From positions 60,692-124,691 of the forward strand of contig CAIOSP010000009.1 in assembly GCA_903861005.1 (NCBI GenBank): a DNA stretch of 64,000 bases, read 5' to 3'. Below the pieces are notes generated by a model. That model ran no database searches and had not been told where the DNA came from. It worked only from the letters and a program-made list of their open reading frames with translations. Within the stretch, counting starts at the first letter, position 1; each line of letters starts with the position of its first letter. Of the stretch, positions 44,383 through 53,686 are shown piece after piece. Origin of the DNA: an uncultured Pseudomonadota bacterium. GTDB lineage: Bacteria; Myxococcota_A; UBA796; GCA-2862545. The position numbers were made by a program, and so were the translations under genes.

Positions 44383-45051
44383 TCAGGCGCCGCGCTCGGC
44401 TGCAAGGTCGCGGATCCGACGAACCACGGCGGGTACCGCCAGGTCGGACGTGTCGACCACCACGGCGTCGTCGGCGACGCGCAGCGGGGCGACGTCGCGG
44501 GTGGCGTCCTGCCGGTCGCGGATCTCCATGGCGGCGCGCACGTCGTCGTAGTGCACGACCTCGCCGCGGCGCACCATCTCCTCGTGGCGGCGCCGGGCCC
44601 GCTCGTCGAGCGAGGCGTCCAGGTAGACCTTGAGCTGGGCGTGGGGCAGCACGACCGTGCCGATGTCGCGCCCGTCCATCACGACCCCACCCTGCGCACC
44701 CAAGCCCTGCTGAAGCCCCAGCAGCGCGGTGCGGACCTCGGGGTGGCGCGACACGGACGACGCGCCCATCGACATGCCGTCCTGGCGGATGTCGCGGGTG
44801 AGGTCACGGCCATCGACCCAGACGCGGAGCACGTCCTCGTCCCAGGCAAAGTCAAAGCGCAGGCCGGCCGCCAGCTTCCCGAGCGTGGGGCCGTCGTCCC
44901 AGGAGACCTCGTGCTGACGCGCGACCAAGGCGACCGCCCGGTACATCGCGCCGGTGTCCACGTAGCGGTACCCGAGGAGGTGGGCGACCGCGCGCGCGAC
45001 CGTGCCCTTTCCGCTGCTCGCCGGTCCGTCGATGGCGATGGCGATGGGCAC
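44383..45051 (-). CDS. cmk: Cytidylate kinase
   Basis: Phosphorylates CMP and dCMP. 222 residues. P-loop AIDGPASSGKGTVARAVAHL, then YRYVDTGAMYRAVAL, the substrate region MDGRDIGTVVLPHAQLKVYL, lid ARRRHEEMVRRGE and RDRQDATRDVAPLRVADDAV. This is a full-length bacterial CMP kinase. The start is a GTG with GGAG upstream. It follows aroA by 23 nt, the common aroA-cmk-rpsA order of many proteobacteria. Confidence 0.96.
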   Translation of the reverse strand: MPIAIAIDGPASSGKGTVARAVAHLLGYRYVDTGAMYRAVALVARQHEVSWDDGPTLGKLAAGLRFDFAWDEDVLRVWVDGRDLTRDIRQDGMSMGASSVSRHPEVRTALLGLQQGLGAQGGVVMDGRDIGTVVLPHAQLKVYLDASLDERARRRHEEMVRRGEVVHYDDVRAAMEIRDRQDATRDVAPLRVADDAVVVDTSDLAVPAVVRRIRDLAAERGA

Positions 45052-45074
45052 GAGGACTCCGTGGGGCCCTGGCG

Positions 45075-46349
45075 CTATCGCAGGCGCTCCAGATCCGCCA
45101 AGAACGTGGGGTAGCTGGTCTTGATGCTCTCGGCGTGCGCGATGGACACGCCGCCCGGCGCCACGCAGCCCGCGATCGCGAACGCCATGGCGATGCGGTG
45201 ATCGCCGGTCGCGTCGATGGACGCGGGCCCGTGGGCGCCGCCGCCCTGGATGACCATGCCGTCCGGACGCTCCTCGGCGTTCACACCGAGGGCCCGCAGG
45301 CCGACGACCATGCGCGCGATGCGATCGGACTCCTTGACCCGCAGCTCCTTGGCGTCGGCGATCACTGTCTCGCCCTCGGCGAAGGCGGCGGCGATGGCGA
45401 GCACGGGCAGCTCGTCGAGCGCGCGCAGGGCCAACTCGCCGTCCAGGCGGGCGCCGCGCAGCGTGCTGTGGCGGATCACCAGATCGGCGATGGGCTCAGC
45501 GCCCGCCGCGTCCACCGGCGTCACGGTCAGGTCCGCGCCCATCAGGCGGAGCGCGTCGATCACGCCCGACCGGGTGGGGTTGATGCCCACCGATGGGATG
45601 CGGATCTCAGAGCCGGGCACAATGGCGCCGGCGACCAGCCAGAAGGCGGCCGAGGACAGGTCGCGGGGCACGTCCACGTCGAGCGCGTCCAGGCGCGGCG
45701 TAGGCGCCAGGCGCCACCAGCCTTCCCCGTCGAGCTTGAGGTCCGCGCCCATCCGCACGAGCATGCGCTCCGTGTGGTCGCGGCTGCGCTCGGGCTCGCG
45801 CACGGCGATGCCCTGACTGCGACCCGCAAGCAGCAGCGCGGTCTTCACCTGGGCCGAAGCGACCGCGAGATCGAAGGGCTTGGTGGCCAGGTCACCGCCG
45901 CGGATGGCGATCGGCGCGCGATCGCCGCCGTCGCGCCCGTCGATGCGGGCGCCCATCTCGCGCAGGGGGCCCGCGACGCGCTTCATCGGGCGGGAGCGCA
46001 GCGACGCGTCGCCCGTGAGCACCGTGAAGAACGGCTCGGCCGCCAGGATGCCCGCCAGCAGGCGAATGGTGGTGCCAGAGTTGCCGCAGTCGATCACGTT
46101 GGCGGGCTCGCGCAGGGCGCCCTTGCCGCGCACGATCACCTCGACGCCGTCGTCCTCGACCGTGACGCCGAGCGCCTGGACGGCGTGCATGGACGACATC
46201 ACGTCCTCGCCGCGCAGCAGGCCGCGCACGCGCGCGTCGCCGTGCGCCAGCGCGTTCATCAGCAGCGAGCGGTGCGAGACCGACTTGTCACCAGGCACCT
46301 CGACCTCACCGCGCAGCGGACCGCGCGGGGAGACTTCCAGATCGCTCAC
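45075..46349 (-). CDS. aroA: 3-phosphoshikimate 1-carboxyvinyltransferase (EPSP synthase)
   Basis: Sixth step of the shikimate pathway: adds the enolpyruvyl group of PEP to shikimate-3-phosphate. 424 residues. Motifs are VEVPGDKSVSHRSLLMNALA (PEP/S3P-binding Lys), IDCGNSGTTIRLLAGILAAE and SLRSRPMKRVAGPLREMGAR. Later ones are ASAQVKTALLLAGRSQG, DLSSAAFWLVAGAIVPGSEI and the C-terminal ELRVKESDRIARMVVGLRAL and GDHRIAMAFAIAG. Full length, with all conserved basic residues apparent. The GTG start overlaps the accA stop (GTGA) and has GGAGG 4 nt upstream. Confidence 0.96.
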   Translation of the reverse strand: MSDLEVSPRGPLRGEVEVPGDKSVSHRSLLMNALAHGDARVRGLLRGEDVMSSMHAVQALGVTVEDDGVEVIVRGKGALREPANVIDCGNSGTTIRLLAGILAAEPFFTVLTGDASLRSRPMKRVAGPLREMGARIDGRDGGDRAPIAIRGGDLATKPFDLAVASAQVKTALLLAGRSQGIAVREPERSRDHTERMLVRMGADLKLDGEGWWRLAPTPRLDALDVDVPRDLSSAAFWLVAGAIVPGSEIRIPSVGINPTRSGVIDALRLMGADLTVTPVDAAGAEPIADLVIRHSTLRGARLDGELALRALDELPVLAIAAAFAEGETVIADAKELRVKESDRIARMVVGLRALGVNAEERPDGMVIQGGGAHGPASIDATGDHRIAMAFAIAGCVAPGGVSIAHAESIKTSYPTFLADLERLR

Positions 46350-47308
46350 GCGCCCTCCATGAAGCGCCCGAGCTTGCGGAAGCGCTGCTCTCGATCGGCG
46401 CGGATCTGCTCTGGCGAAAGGTCCTTCAGCGCGTTCAGGTGCGACGCGATCGCGTCCCCCACCCGCTGGATGGTGGCCGCGCGGTGGCGATGCGCGCCAC
46501 CGATCGGCTCCTCGATCAGCTCGTCGATCACGCCCAGCTTGAGGCAGTCGCGGGCGGTGATGCCCAAGGCCTCGGCCGCTCTCGGGGCCTCGGCGCGGTC
46601 GCGCCAGAGGATCGCCGCGCAGCCCTCCGGCGAGATCACCGAGTACACGCCGTTCTCCAGCATCAGCACCCGGTTGGCGACCGCGATGGCCAGCGCGCCG
46701 CCGCTGCCGCCCTCGCCCGCGATGACGGTGACGACGGGGACGTTCAGGCGCGCCATCTCCATGATGTTGCGGGCGATCGCCTCGGCCTGGCCGTTCGCTT
46801 CGGCCTCGACGCCGGGGTACGCGCCCGGCGTGTCCACAAAGGTGAGGATCGGCAGGCCAAAGTCGTTGGCGAGCTTCATCACGCGCAGCGCCTTGCGGTA
46901 GCCCTCAGGGCGCGCCATGCCGAAGTTGCGGACCAGGTTCTCACGGGTCTTTCGGCCCTTCTGGTTGCCGATCACGACCACCGACTGCCCTCGGAAGCGC
47001 GCCAGACCGCAGACGATCGCATGGTCGTCAAAGCCGCCGCGGTCGCCGTGGAGCTCGGTCCACTCGGTGCACAGGCCCTCGATGTAGTCGAGCGTGAACG
47101 GACGTCCGGTGTGGCGCGCGAGCTGGGTGCGCTGCCAGGGCGTGAGGCGCGAGAAGATGCGCGTCTGGAGCTCGGCCAGCTCACCCTCCAGGTGGGTGAT
47201 CGAGGCCTGGATGTCGACCTCGTGGCCGCCAGCGTGCACGTCGCGCAGCGCGTCGATCTGGTGCCGCAGCTCGGCGATCGGTCGCTCGAAGTCGAGGACG
47301 AGATCCAT
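46346..47308 (-). CDS. accA: Acetyl-CoA carboxylase carboxyltransferase subunit alpha
   Basis: Works with AccD to move the carboxyl group from biotin to acetyl-CoA, the first step of fatty acid synthesis. 320 residues. The N-terminal helical region begins DLVLDFERPIAELRHQIDAL, followed by TLDYIEGLCTEWTELHGDRG and NQKGRKTRENLVRNFGMARP. Next come PEGYRKALRVMKLANDFGLP, FVDTPGAYPGVEAEANGQAE, and GEGGSGGALAIAVANRVLML with the oxyanion glycines. The start is the ATG at 47308 with GGAG upstream. accD is not nearby. Its stop overlaps the aroA start. Confidence 0.96.
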   Translation of the reverse strand: MDLVLDFERPIAELRHQIDALRDVHAGGHEVDIQASITHLEGELAELQTRIFSRLTPWQRTQLARHTGRPFTLDYIEGLCTEWTELHGDRGGFDDHAIVCGLARFRGQSVVVIGNQKGRKTRENLVRNFGMARPEGYRKALRVMKLANDFGLPILTFVDTPGAYPGVEAEANGQAEAIARNIMEMARLNVPVVTVIAGEGGSGGALAIAVANRVLMLENGVYSVISPEGCAAILWRDRAEAPRAAEALGITARDCLKLGVIDELIEEPIGGAHRHRAATIQRVGDAIASHLNALKDLSPEQIRADREQRFRKLGRFMEGA

Positions 47309-47383
47309 GAGGGCTCTCCGGGTGTGCCGCCCTATCGCACCGGTGGATCGGCCGTCCATGCGCCGCCGCCCGACGACCGGCCC

Positions 47384-48271
47384 TCACCCGCCGAACACGG
47401 CCTCCGCGGCGCGCATCGCCACGTCCAGGTGGTGCTGGGTCACCTGGGGGAACAGGATGTGGTTGGCCCAGGTGCGCTGCTTGCGGGCGAAGCTGCGCGT
47501 GTCGCGCTGGGTTCGGCGGATGGCCTCTTCGAGCGGCAGGCCGTGCAGCAGGTGGTCCGACAGGTGGCGGTAGCCCAGCGAACGCATCGGCTTGAGGTCG
47601 GGCGTGTAGCCGCGGTCGAGCAGGCGCCGGACCTCGTCCACGTAGCCCTCGTCGACCATCTGGAGGACGCGCGCGTCGATGCGCGGATCCAGGTCATCCC
47701 GGTCCAAGCGCAGGCCCACCAACCTCACCCGGTCCGGCTCCTTGGCGTGCGCCTCTTGAAGCTCAGACAGGCGCTGGCCGGTCTGGCGAAAGACCTCCAG
47801 GCCGCGCAGCAGGCGTACTCGGTCGTTAGGGTGCAGGCGGGCGGCCAGCACCGGGTCCACCTGGGCGAGCGGCCCATGCATGTCGGGCATCGCCTCGATC
47901 TCGGCGCGCAGCGCGGGATCGACCGGAGGCGTGCTCACCAGCCCGCGCTGCAGCGATCGCAGGTAGAGCGACGTGCCCCCGCACACGATCAGCGGCCTGC
48001 GCGTGGCGATCAGCCGGTCGGCCAGGGCCATGAAGTCGAGCGCGTCGAAGCCCTCGTCCGGGTCGACCAGATCTAGACCCTCGTGCGGGACCCGCGCGCG
48101 CTGCTCGGGCGTCACCTTGCCCGTGCCAATGTCCATCCCGCGGTAGACCTGCATGGCGTCCGCGGACAGGATGGTCGCGCCAAAGCGCTCGGCGACCGCG
48201 ATCGACGCGTCCGTCTTGCCCGACGCGGTCGGGCCCGTCAGGGCGAACACCACCGGCCGATCGTCCACCAC
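47384..48271 (-). CDS. miaA: tRNA dimethylallyltransferase
   Basis: Adds an isopentenyl group to A37 of tRNAs that read UNN codons. 295 residues. P-loop FALTGPTASGKTDASIAVAE, then LSADAMQVYRGMDIGTGKVT, the catalytic Asp/Thr region PLIVCGGTSLYLRSLQRGL, NDRVRLLRGLEVFRQTGQRL and the C-terminal SLGYRHLSDHLLHGLPLEEA, TQRDTRSFARKQRTW. The start is GTG, three bases after the mutL stop, so mutL-miaA are coupled, as in many proteobacteria. Confidence 0.96.
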   Translation of the reverse strand: MVDDRPVVFALTGPTASGKTDASIAVAERFGATILSADAMQVYRGMDIGTGKVTPEQRARVPHEGLDLVDPDEGFDALDFMALADRLIATRRPLIVCGGTSLYLRSLQRGLVSTPPVDPALRAEIEAMPDMHGPLAQVDPVLAARLHPNDRVRLLRGLEVFRQTGQRLSELQEAHAKEPDRVRLVGLRLDRDDLDPRIDARVLQMVDEGYVDEVRRLLDRGYTPDLKPMRSLGYRHLSDHLLHGLPLEEAIRRTQRDTRSFARKQRTWANHILFPQVTQHHLDVAMRAAEAVFGG

Positions 48272-48274
48272 GCT

Positions 48275-50104
48275 CTAGCCCTCCAGAAGCCGACGCAGGT
48301 CGGCCTCGTTCAAGGGGCGGGCGTGCGCCTCAAAGGCCGGATCCGCGAGCAGCGACGCCACGCCGGCGTCGGACGCGGGCGCGCGGACCGCCGCGGCCAG
48401 GGCCTGGAGCAGCGGACGCCCCGAGGCCAACGCCGACGCGGCCGCTGCCAGCGCCGCGCCCGACGACAGGTTGGGCAGGTTGGTGGGCATGGCCAGTACG
48501 GCGAGCGACCCAGGTCCCAGCGCCCCGACGTCGACCCCCAGCGCGGACAGCGACTCGGCGGCCGCGATCACCCGAGACACGTCGGCCCGACCCAGCTCGA
48601 CCGTGTGGGGCAAGAGCAGCGGCACCGAGTCGACCGGCTCAACCGCGAGCAGCGCCGATGCCGATGCCGACGCCAGCGCCGCGAGATCGACCAGCCAGGA
48701 GCTGTCTCCGCGCTGCACGAGCGCGACGTCTCCCAGCCGGAGCAGCAGCTCGACGCGCGGCGCGGCCGTCAAGGGGGGCGCCGCTTTGGTCGCGGAGCGA
48801 GCGGCGGTGCCGTACGGCGACTGGTTCGTTGGGGCGCGTGGAGCTGGTGGCGCTTCCTGTCCCGTCTCCGACCATCCGAGCGGCACCTCGGAGAGCACCG
48901 GCTGCTGCCCCAGCGCGGCGCGCGCAGGCGTCAGCAACACCTGATCCACGCCGGACGTCGGATCGGGCACGATCGACACCTGATCCAGCTCGGGCGGCAG
49001 CGCGCTCGGGCGGGTGTAGGCGCGCGTCAGCGACGGCGACGGATCCGGCGATCCGCCCCGCCAGGTGGGCGACACGAGCAGCGGCTGCTCGGGCTCGTCG
49101 GCGGGGCGTGACCGCGTGTGGCGCGTGTGTAGCGCCTCATGCAGCGCGGCGCCGACGACGCGCACCACCTCCGACGGGTTGCGAAAGCGCACCTCGGTCT
49201 TGGCCGGGTGGACGTTCACGTCGAGCGTGTCGCCGGGGACCTCGATCGACAGCACGACGATCGGGTGGCGGCCCTGCGGCAGCGCGCCGCGGTAGGCCTC
49301 GGTGATCGCGCGGCGCACCACCGCGTCCCGCACGAAGCGCCCATTGACGTAGGTGTAGACCGCGCCGGTGGACGAAGGCCGGTGCAGGCCGACGGGCGCC
49401 ACGTGGCCGTTCACGGAGATCCCCGCCGCCGTGTGCGAGACCGGCACCAGCAGCGCCGCGTCCTTGCCGAGCAGGTCGGCGATGCGACGCAGCGGATCGG
49501 GGGTGACGGGCGCACGCAGCAGGTCACGCCCGTCATGGAGCACGACCAAATCGACGTCGGGCCGCAGCAACGCCTGACGCACCAGCGCCTCGACGCAGTG
49601 CTCGACCTCGGTCTGCGCGCTGCGCAGGAACTTGCGGCGCGCGGGCACGTGCTGGAAGAGCGAGCGGACCGTGATCTCGGTGCCGACGGGCGCGGCCACG
49701 GGGCCCACGTGCTCGAGCGTGCCGCCGTCCACGCGGACCTCGGTGCCCACCTCGTCCTCGGCGCGGCGCGTGCGGATCTGGAAGCGCGACACCGACGCGA
49801 TCGACGGGACCGCCTCGCCGCGAAACCCGAGCGTGCGCACGCCCACCAGGTCGGCCTCGCTGCGGATCTTGGACGTGGCGTGGCGCTCCAGGCAGAGCAT
49901 CGCGTCCTCGCGATCCATGCCCGAGCCATCATCCCGCACTTGGATGAGCGACGCGCCCCCCTGCCCGAGCCGAACCTCGACGCGGGTGGCGCCCGCGTCC
50001 AGCGCGTTCTCCACCAGCTCCTTCACCACCGAGGCCGGGCGCTCGACCACCTCACCCGCGGCGATGCGATCGATGACCGCGTCTTCGAGGATGCGGATGC
50101 GCAC
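48275..50104 (-). CDS. mutL: DNA mismatch repair protein MutL (endonuclease motif absent)
   Basis: Links MutS mismatch recognition to strand incision. 609 residues. The N-terminal GHKL ATPase is intact: IAAGEVVERPASVVKELVEN, LDAGATRVEV, DDGSGMDREDAMLCLERHAT, SKI, RTLGFRGEAVPSIASVSRFQ and YTYVNGRFVRD, VNVHPAKTEVRF. A proline-rich linker (about 330-440) joins the C-terminal dimer domain. There the usual DQHAxxE metal motif is replaced by LVDLAALASASAS, and the CPHGRP ending is missing. Start GTG. It follows der by 13 nt. Confidence 0.95.
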   Translation of the reverse strand: MRIRILEDAVIDRIAAGEVVERPASVVKELVENALDAGATRVEVRLGQGGASLIQVRDDGSGMDREDAMLCLERHATSKIRSEADLVGVRTLGFRGEAVPSIASVSRFQIRTRRAEDEVGTEVRVDGGTLEHVGPVAAPVGTEITVRSLFQHVPARRKFLRSAQTEVEHCVEALVRQALLRPDVDLVVLHDGRDLLRAPVTPDPLRRIADLLGKDAALLVPVSHTAAGISVNGHVAPVGLHRPSSTGAVYTYVNGRFVRDAVVRRAITEAYRGALPQGRHPIVVLSIEVPGDTLDVNVHPAKTEVRFRNPSEVVRVVGAALHEALHTRHTRSRPADEPEQPLLVSPTWRGGSPDPSPSLTRAYTRPSALPPELDQVSIVPDPTSGVDQVLLTPARAALGQQPVLSEVPLGWSETGQEAPPAPRAPTNQSPYGTAARSATKAAPPLTAAPRVELLLRLGDVALVQRGDSSWLVDLAALASASASALLAVEPVDSVPLLLPHTVELGRADVSRVIAAAESLSALGVDVGALGPGSLAVLAMPTNLPNLSSGAALAAAASALASGRPLLQALAAAVRAPASDAGVASLLADPAFEAHARPLNEADLRRLLEG

Positions 50105-50117
50105 GGCGACCCCGGCC

Positions 50118-51542
50118 TTACGGCTCGTCCGCGTCGGACAGCTTGCGGCGACGGCGGATGTGCAGCTTGAGCGGCGCGCCGTGGAACCCGAAGGCCTCGC
50201 GGAGCTGGTTGTTCAGGTAGCGCTGGTAGGCGGCCGACACGCCCTCCGGGGTGTTCGCGAACACCACGAAGGTCGGCGGACGGATGCGCGTCTGCGCCAT
50301 GTAGTAGATGCGCACCGGGTGGTGATGCACCTGCGGAGGCGTGTAGGCCGCCAAGGCCGCTTCCAGGAAGCGGTTGAGCTTGGACGTGGTGATGCGGCGG
50401 TTGAAGCCCTCGTACACGTTCTGGATCAGCGGGAAGATGCGCGACAGGCCCTTGCCTGTCTTGGCGCTGATGAACAGGTACGGCGCCCAGGTGGCGTGCG
50501 GGAGGTGCTGCTCGATCGCCTCGCCGATGCGGCGGCTGTCAATGTCCTCGATATTCTTGGCCAGATCCCACTTGTTGAACAGCAGGATGAGCGCGCGGCC
50601 GCGCTGGATCACGAGCTGCGCCAGCTTGGCGTCCTGGTCCGTGATGCCTTCGGTCGCGTCGATCATCAACAGCGAGACGTGGCACTTCTCGATGGCCTGG
50701 ATGGAGCGCAGGCTGACGAAGCGCTCGAGGGCGTCGTCGATGCGGGCGCGCTTGCGCACGCCGGCGGTGTCCACCAGCACGTAGTCCTGGTCACCCACCC
50801 GAATGGGCGAGTCGACCGGATCCATGGTGGTGCCGGGCTGGTCCATGACCAGGTGGCGCTCTTCACCCAGCAGGTGGTTGATGAGCGTGGACTTGCCGAT
50901 GTTCGGGCGGCCGATCACCGCGATCCGGATGGGGCCGGGCACGACGACGAGCGCCGGGTTGATCGGCTCGCCGTCTTCGTCGAGGAGAACCTCAGGCGGC
51001 TCCGCGAACGGATCCTCCTCCTCATCGACCTCCTCGGGACCCGCCGGGGGCAGGCGCTCGCAGATGGCCTCGACCAGGTCGTAGATGCCGCCCGCGTGCT
51101 CGGCGGAGATCGCGAACATGGGCTGGATGCCGACCGACCAGAAGTCGTGGACCAGGTCGTCGTGACGGGCGCCGTCGATCTTGTTGACCGCGAGCACCAC
51201 GGGCCGGTTGGTGTGGCGCAGCAGCGCCGCCACCTCGCCGTCGGCGTGGGTCCAGCCGGCGCGGCCGTCGACCACAAACACCAGCACGTCCGCCTCTTCC
51301 ACCGCGACGAGGGTCTGAGCGCGCATGGCGATCAGCATCTCGGTGTCTGGACGGGCCTCAAGGCCGCCGGTGTCGATCAGCATCACGCGGCGAGAGAGCA
51401 GATCCGCCTGTTCATACAGGCGGTCGCGGGTGACACCGGGGCGATCGTGAACGACCGCCTTCTTAAAGCCGACGAGACGGTTGAAGAGCGTCGACTTGCC
51501 AACGTTCGGGCGTCCGACGATGGCGACGAGGGGCAGAGACAC
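50118..51542 (-). CDS. der: Ribosome-assembly GTPase Der (EngA)
   Basis: A tandem GTPase acting in 50S maturation. 474 residues. G-domain 1 has GRPNVGKSTLFNRLVGFKKA, DRPGVTRDR, DTGGLE and NKIDG. An acidic linker (EEVDEEEDPFAEPPEVLLDE) leads to G-domain 2 with GRPNIGKSTLINHLLGEERH, DQPGTTMDPVDSPI, DTAGVRKRARID and NKWDLAK. The KH-like domain is C-terminal (VYYMAQ region, RYLNNQLREAFGFHGAPLKL). G-domain 2 has PGTTMDPVD where PGTTRDSID is usual. Start GTG at 51542 gives VSLPLVAIVGRPNVGKS; the frame is open far upstream but only as antisense shadow of mnmA. Confidence 0.96.
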   Translation of the reverse strand: MSLPLVAIVGRPNVGKSTLFNRLVGFKKAVVHDRPGVTRDRLYEQADLLSRRVMLIDTGGLEARPDTEMLIAMRAQTLVAVEEADVLVFVVDGRAGWTHADGEVAALLRHTNRPVVLAVNKIDGARHDDLVHDFWSVGIQPMFAISAEHAGGIYDLVEAICERLPPAGPEEVDEEEDPFAEPPEVLLDEDGEPINPALVVVPGPIRIAVIGRPNIGKSTLINHLLGEERHLVMDQPGTTMDPVDSPIRVGDQDYVLVDTAGVRKRARIDDALERFVSLRSIQAIEKCHVSLLMIDATEGITDQDAKLAQLVIQRGRALILLFNKWDLAKNIEDIDSRRIGEAIEQHLPHATWAPYLFISAKTGKGLSRIFPLIQNVYEGFNRRITTSKLNRFLEAALAAYTPPQVHHHPVRIYYMAQTRIRPPTFVVFANTPEGVSAAYQRYLNNQLREAFGFHGAPLKLHIRRRRKLSDADEP

Positions 51543-51564
51543 GGGGCGCTCACCTGGAGAGGCC

Positions 51565-51592
51565 AGTGTAGCGGCCCGTTTCCGCGGCCCAA
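51565..51592 (-). promoter_or_regulatory. Possible sigma-70-type promoter for the der operon
   Basis: On the minus strand TTGGGC (51592-51587) and TACACT (51570-51565) are 16 bp apart, 22 nt upstream of the der GTG. They match 3 of 6 and 4 of 6 consensus bases. The site lies in the 127-bp gap between der and the divergent mnmA. Plausible but weak. Confidence 0.3.
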
Positions 51593-51669
51593 GTATCCGA
51601 TTGAGGTCCTCACCGCCACGCCGTGCCTGAAGGGCCGCGCCGCGGTACCCCAGCGCGCGGAGGGTGCCG

Positions 51670-52731
51670 TTGACGCGGATCGTGGTCGCCATGAGCGGTG
51701 GAGTGGACAGCTCGGTCGCCGCGGGTCTGCTCGTGGAGCAGGGCCACGACGTGATCGGCGTGCACATGAAGTTGCACGACGCGCCGACGGTCCAGGGGTC
51801 CGGCACCTGCTGCGGACTGGACGACGCGCTCGACGCCCGGGCCGTGGCGGACCGGCTGGGCATCCCCTTCTACGTGGTGAACCTGCGCGAAGAGTTCCAG
51901 CGCGCCGTGATCGACACCTTCACGTCCGAGTGGATCGCCGGGCGCACGCCGAACCCCTGCGTGCACTGCAACGGCGTGCTCAAGTTCCGGGTCCTGCTGC
52001 AGCGCGCGCTGGCGCTGGGCGCGTCGCACCTGGCGACCGGCCACTACGCGCAGGTGGACCACACGCCGATCGGGCTGCGCATGGCCACCGATCGCGACAA
52101 GGACCAGAGCTACTTCCTGTTCCCCGTCACGCCCAAGGCCCTGGAGCACACGCTGTTCCCGCTTGGCGGCATGACCAAGCCCGAGGTGCGCGGCCACGCG
52201 GAGCGCCTGGGCCTGCCGACTGCGTCGAAGAGCGAGAGCCAGGACGTGTGCTTCTTGCCCGAGCGCGACCACGCGCGCCTGATCCGCGAGGCGCAGCCCG
52301 AGCGCGACGGCGCGGGCGACATCGTCGACGAGTCCGGCCAGGTGCTGGGCCAGCACGACGACTATGCGCGCTTCACGGTGGGCCAGCGGCGCGGCGTCGG
52401 CGTGGCGTTCGGGGAGCCGCGCTTTGTGCTCCGCGTCGAGCCCGACACGCGCCGCGTCGTCGTGGGCCCCGCGGACCGGCTGAGCGTGCCGACCATGCTC
52501 GTCGGCGGCTGCAACTGGTTCGAGCAGCCCGACCCCGACCGCGTGGTCACCGTGCGCATCCGTCATCGAGGCGCCCTGGCTGCGGCCACCCTACACCCCG
52601 CGGCCAACGGTCAGGTGGAGGTGCGGGCGCTGGAGTCGCTGCGCGCGGTCACGCCAGGTCAGGCGGCCGTGTTCTACGACGGCGACCGCGTGCTGGGAGG
52701 CGGCTGGATCCGCAAGTCGGTGGCGGCGTGA
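51670..52731 (+). CDS. mnmA: tRNA-specific 2-thiouridylase MnmA
   Basis: Thiolates U34 of tRNA-Lys, -Glu and -Gln. 353 residues. The PP-loop is VVAMSGGVDSSVAAGLL, followed by VIGVHMKLHDAPTVQGSGTC, the first catalytic Cys in TPNPCVHCNGVLKFRVLLQR, GHYAQVDH, DKDQSYFLFPVT and the second Cys in SESQDVCFLPERDH. Both active cysteines are present. I chose TTG at 51670, six bases after a perfect GGAGG (51659-51663). The GTG two codons upstream lies against that site and is less likely. The stop overlaps the rnc start. Confidence 0.95.
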   Translation: MTRIVVAMSGGVDSSVAAGLLVEQGHDVIGVHMKLHDAPTVQGSGTCCGLDDALDARAVADRLGIPFYVVNLREEFQRAVIDTFTSEWIAGRTPNPCVHCNGVLKFRVLLQRALALGASHLATGHYAQVDHTPIGLRMATDRDKDQSYFLFPVTPKALEHTLFPLGGMTKPEVRGHAERLGLPTASKSESQDVCFLPERDHARLIREAQPERDGAGDIVDESGQVLGQHDDYARFTVGQRRGVGVAFGEPRFVLRVEPDTRRVVVGPADRLSVPTMLVGGCNWFEQPDPDRVVTVRIRHRGALAAATLHPAANGQVEVRALESLRAVTPGQAAVFYDGDRVLGGGWIRKSVAA

Positions 52732-53534
52732 CACGGCCCGTGGAGGAGGAGGTCGCGCGCGTCGCCCGCGTGGAGGCGATGACCGGCCACACCTTCCGCG
52801 ACCCGTCGGCGGTGCTCGACGCGCTCACACACGCCTCGTACTCCAACGAGCACGGCGTCCGCGACTACGAGCGGCTGGAGTTCCTCGGCGACGCGCTGGT
52901 GAACATGCACGCCGCCGTCCGCCTGTTCGAAGCACACCCGGGCGCGCAGGAGGGCATGCTCACAGACCTGCGCCAGCGTGTGATCGACACCACGCGCCTG
53001 GGCATGCGGGGCCGCGAGCTGGGCTTGGGCGATCTGGTGTGGCGCGGTCGCGGCCACCTGCGCGAGGGTCCCGCGTCCGACGCGCTGCTGGAGGACATCG
53101 TCGAGTCGCTGTTCGGCGCGCTGTTCGTGGACGGCGGGTTCGACGCCACCCGCGCCTTCGCCGAGACCGTGCTGGCGCCGCTCGTCGCCGTCGCCGCGGA
53201 CGGCCCGGTCAAGAACCCGGTGAACCGGCTGCAGGAGCTGACCCGCGTGTGGTTCGGCGTCGACGCGGACTACCAGTTTGAGGAGAGCGGCCCGGACCAC
53301 GCGCGGCGGCACATCGCCCACGTCATGGTCGCCAAGCGCAAGATCACGACAGGTGACGGCCGCAGCAAGTCCGACGCCCGCAAGAACGCCGCGCAGCTCG
53401 CGATCGTCATCCTGGAGCGCGAGGCCTCCGAAGCGGCCTCCGAGGCCGAGGCGACCGCCGCTGCCGAGGCTTCCGAGGCGATCGCCGCTGCGGCCGAGGC
53501 CCCCGCCGCCGAGCCAAGCCCCGACGCGCCGTAG
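52728..53534 (+). CDS. rnc: Ribonuclease III
   Basis: Cuts double-stranded RNA, processing rRNA and regulating mRNAs. 268 residues. The catalytic signature is DYERLEFLGDALVNMHAAVR, with the second acidic pair in LLEDIVESLFGALFVDGGFD. The dsRNA-binding domain runs from about 160 to 228 (NPVNRLQELTRVWFGVDADY, SGPDHARRHIAHVMV, SKSDARKNAAQLAIVILERE). A low-complexity Ala/Glu tail of about 35 residues is unusual. The GTG start lies inside the mnmA stop (GTGA). The 152-nt gap to era shows nothing recognisable. Confidence 0.95.
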   Translation: MTRPVEEEVARVARVEAMTGHTFRDPSAVLDALTHASYSNEHGVRDYERLEFLGDALVNMHAAVRLFEAHPGAQEGMLTDLRQRVIDTTRLGMRGRELGLGDLVWRGRGHLREGPASDALLEDIVESLFGALFVDGGFDATRAFAETVLAPLVAVAADGPVKNPVNRLQELTRVWFGVDADYQFEESGPDHARRHIAHVMVAKRKITTGDGRSKSDARKNAAQLAIVILEREASEAASEAEATAAAEASEAIAAAAEAPAAEPSPDAP

Positions 53535-53686
53535 AGCCCCCTGCCCCACGTCGGGCGTGGACCGGTTAGAGGGCGCGCCTCGGGCTTCACGCACGCCGTA
53601 CGCGGCGAGACCAAACAGGTCCCGCGCGACGCAGGCACACCGCCAGCCGCGGTCCCCCGTGCGAGCCCCACCCTTCAGGAGGTCGG

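Noticed and set aside
49632-53534. A 1,300-codon plus-strand reading frame
   Set aside because: Only its last 807 nt (from GTG 52728) is a gene, rnc. The rest is antisense to mutL and der and in another frame of mnmA, kept open by high GC.
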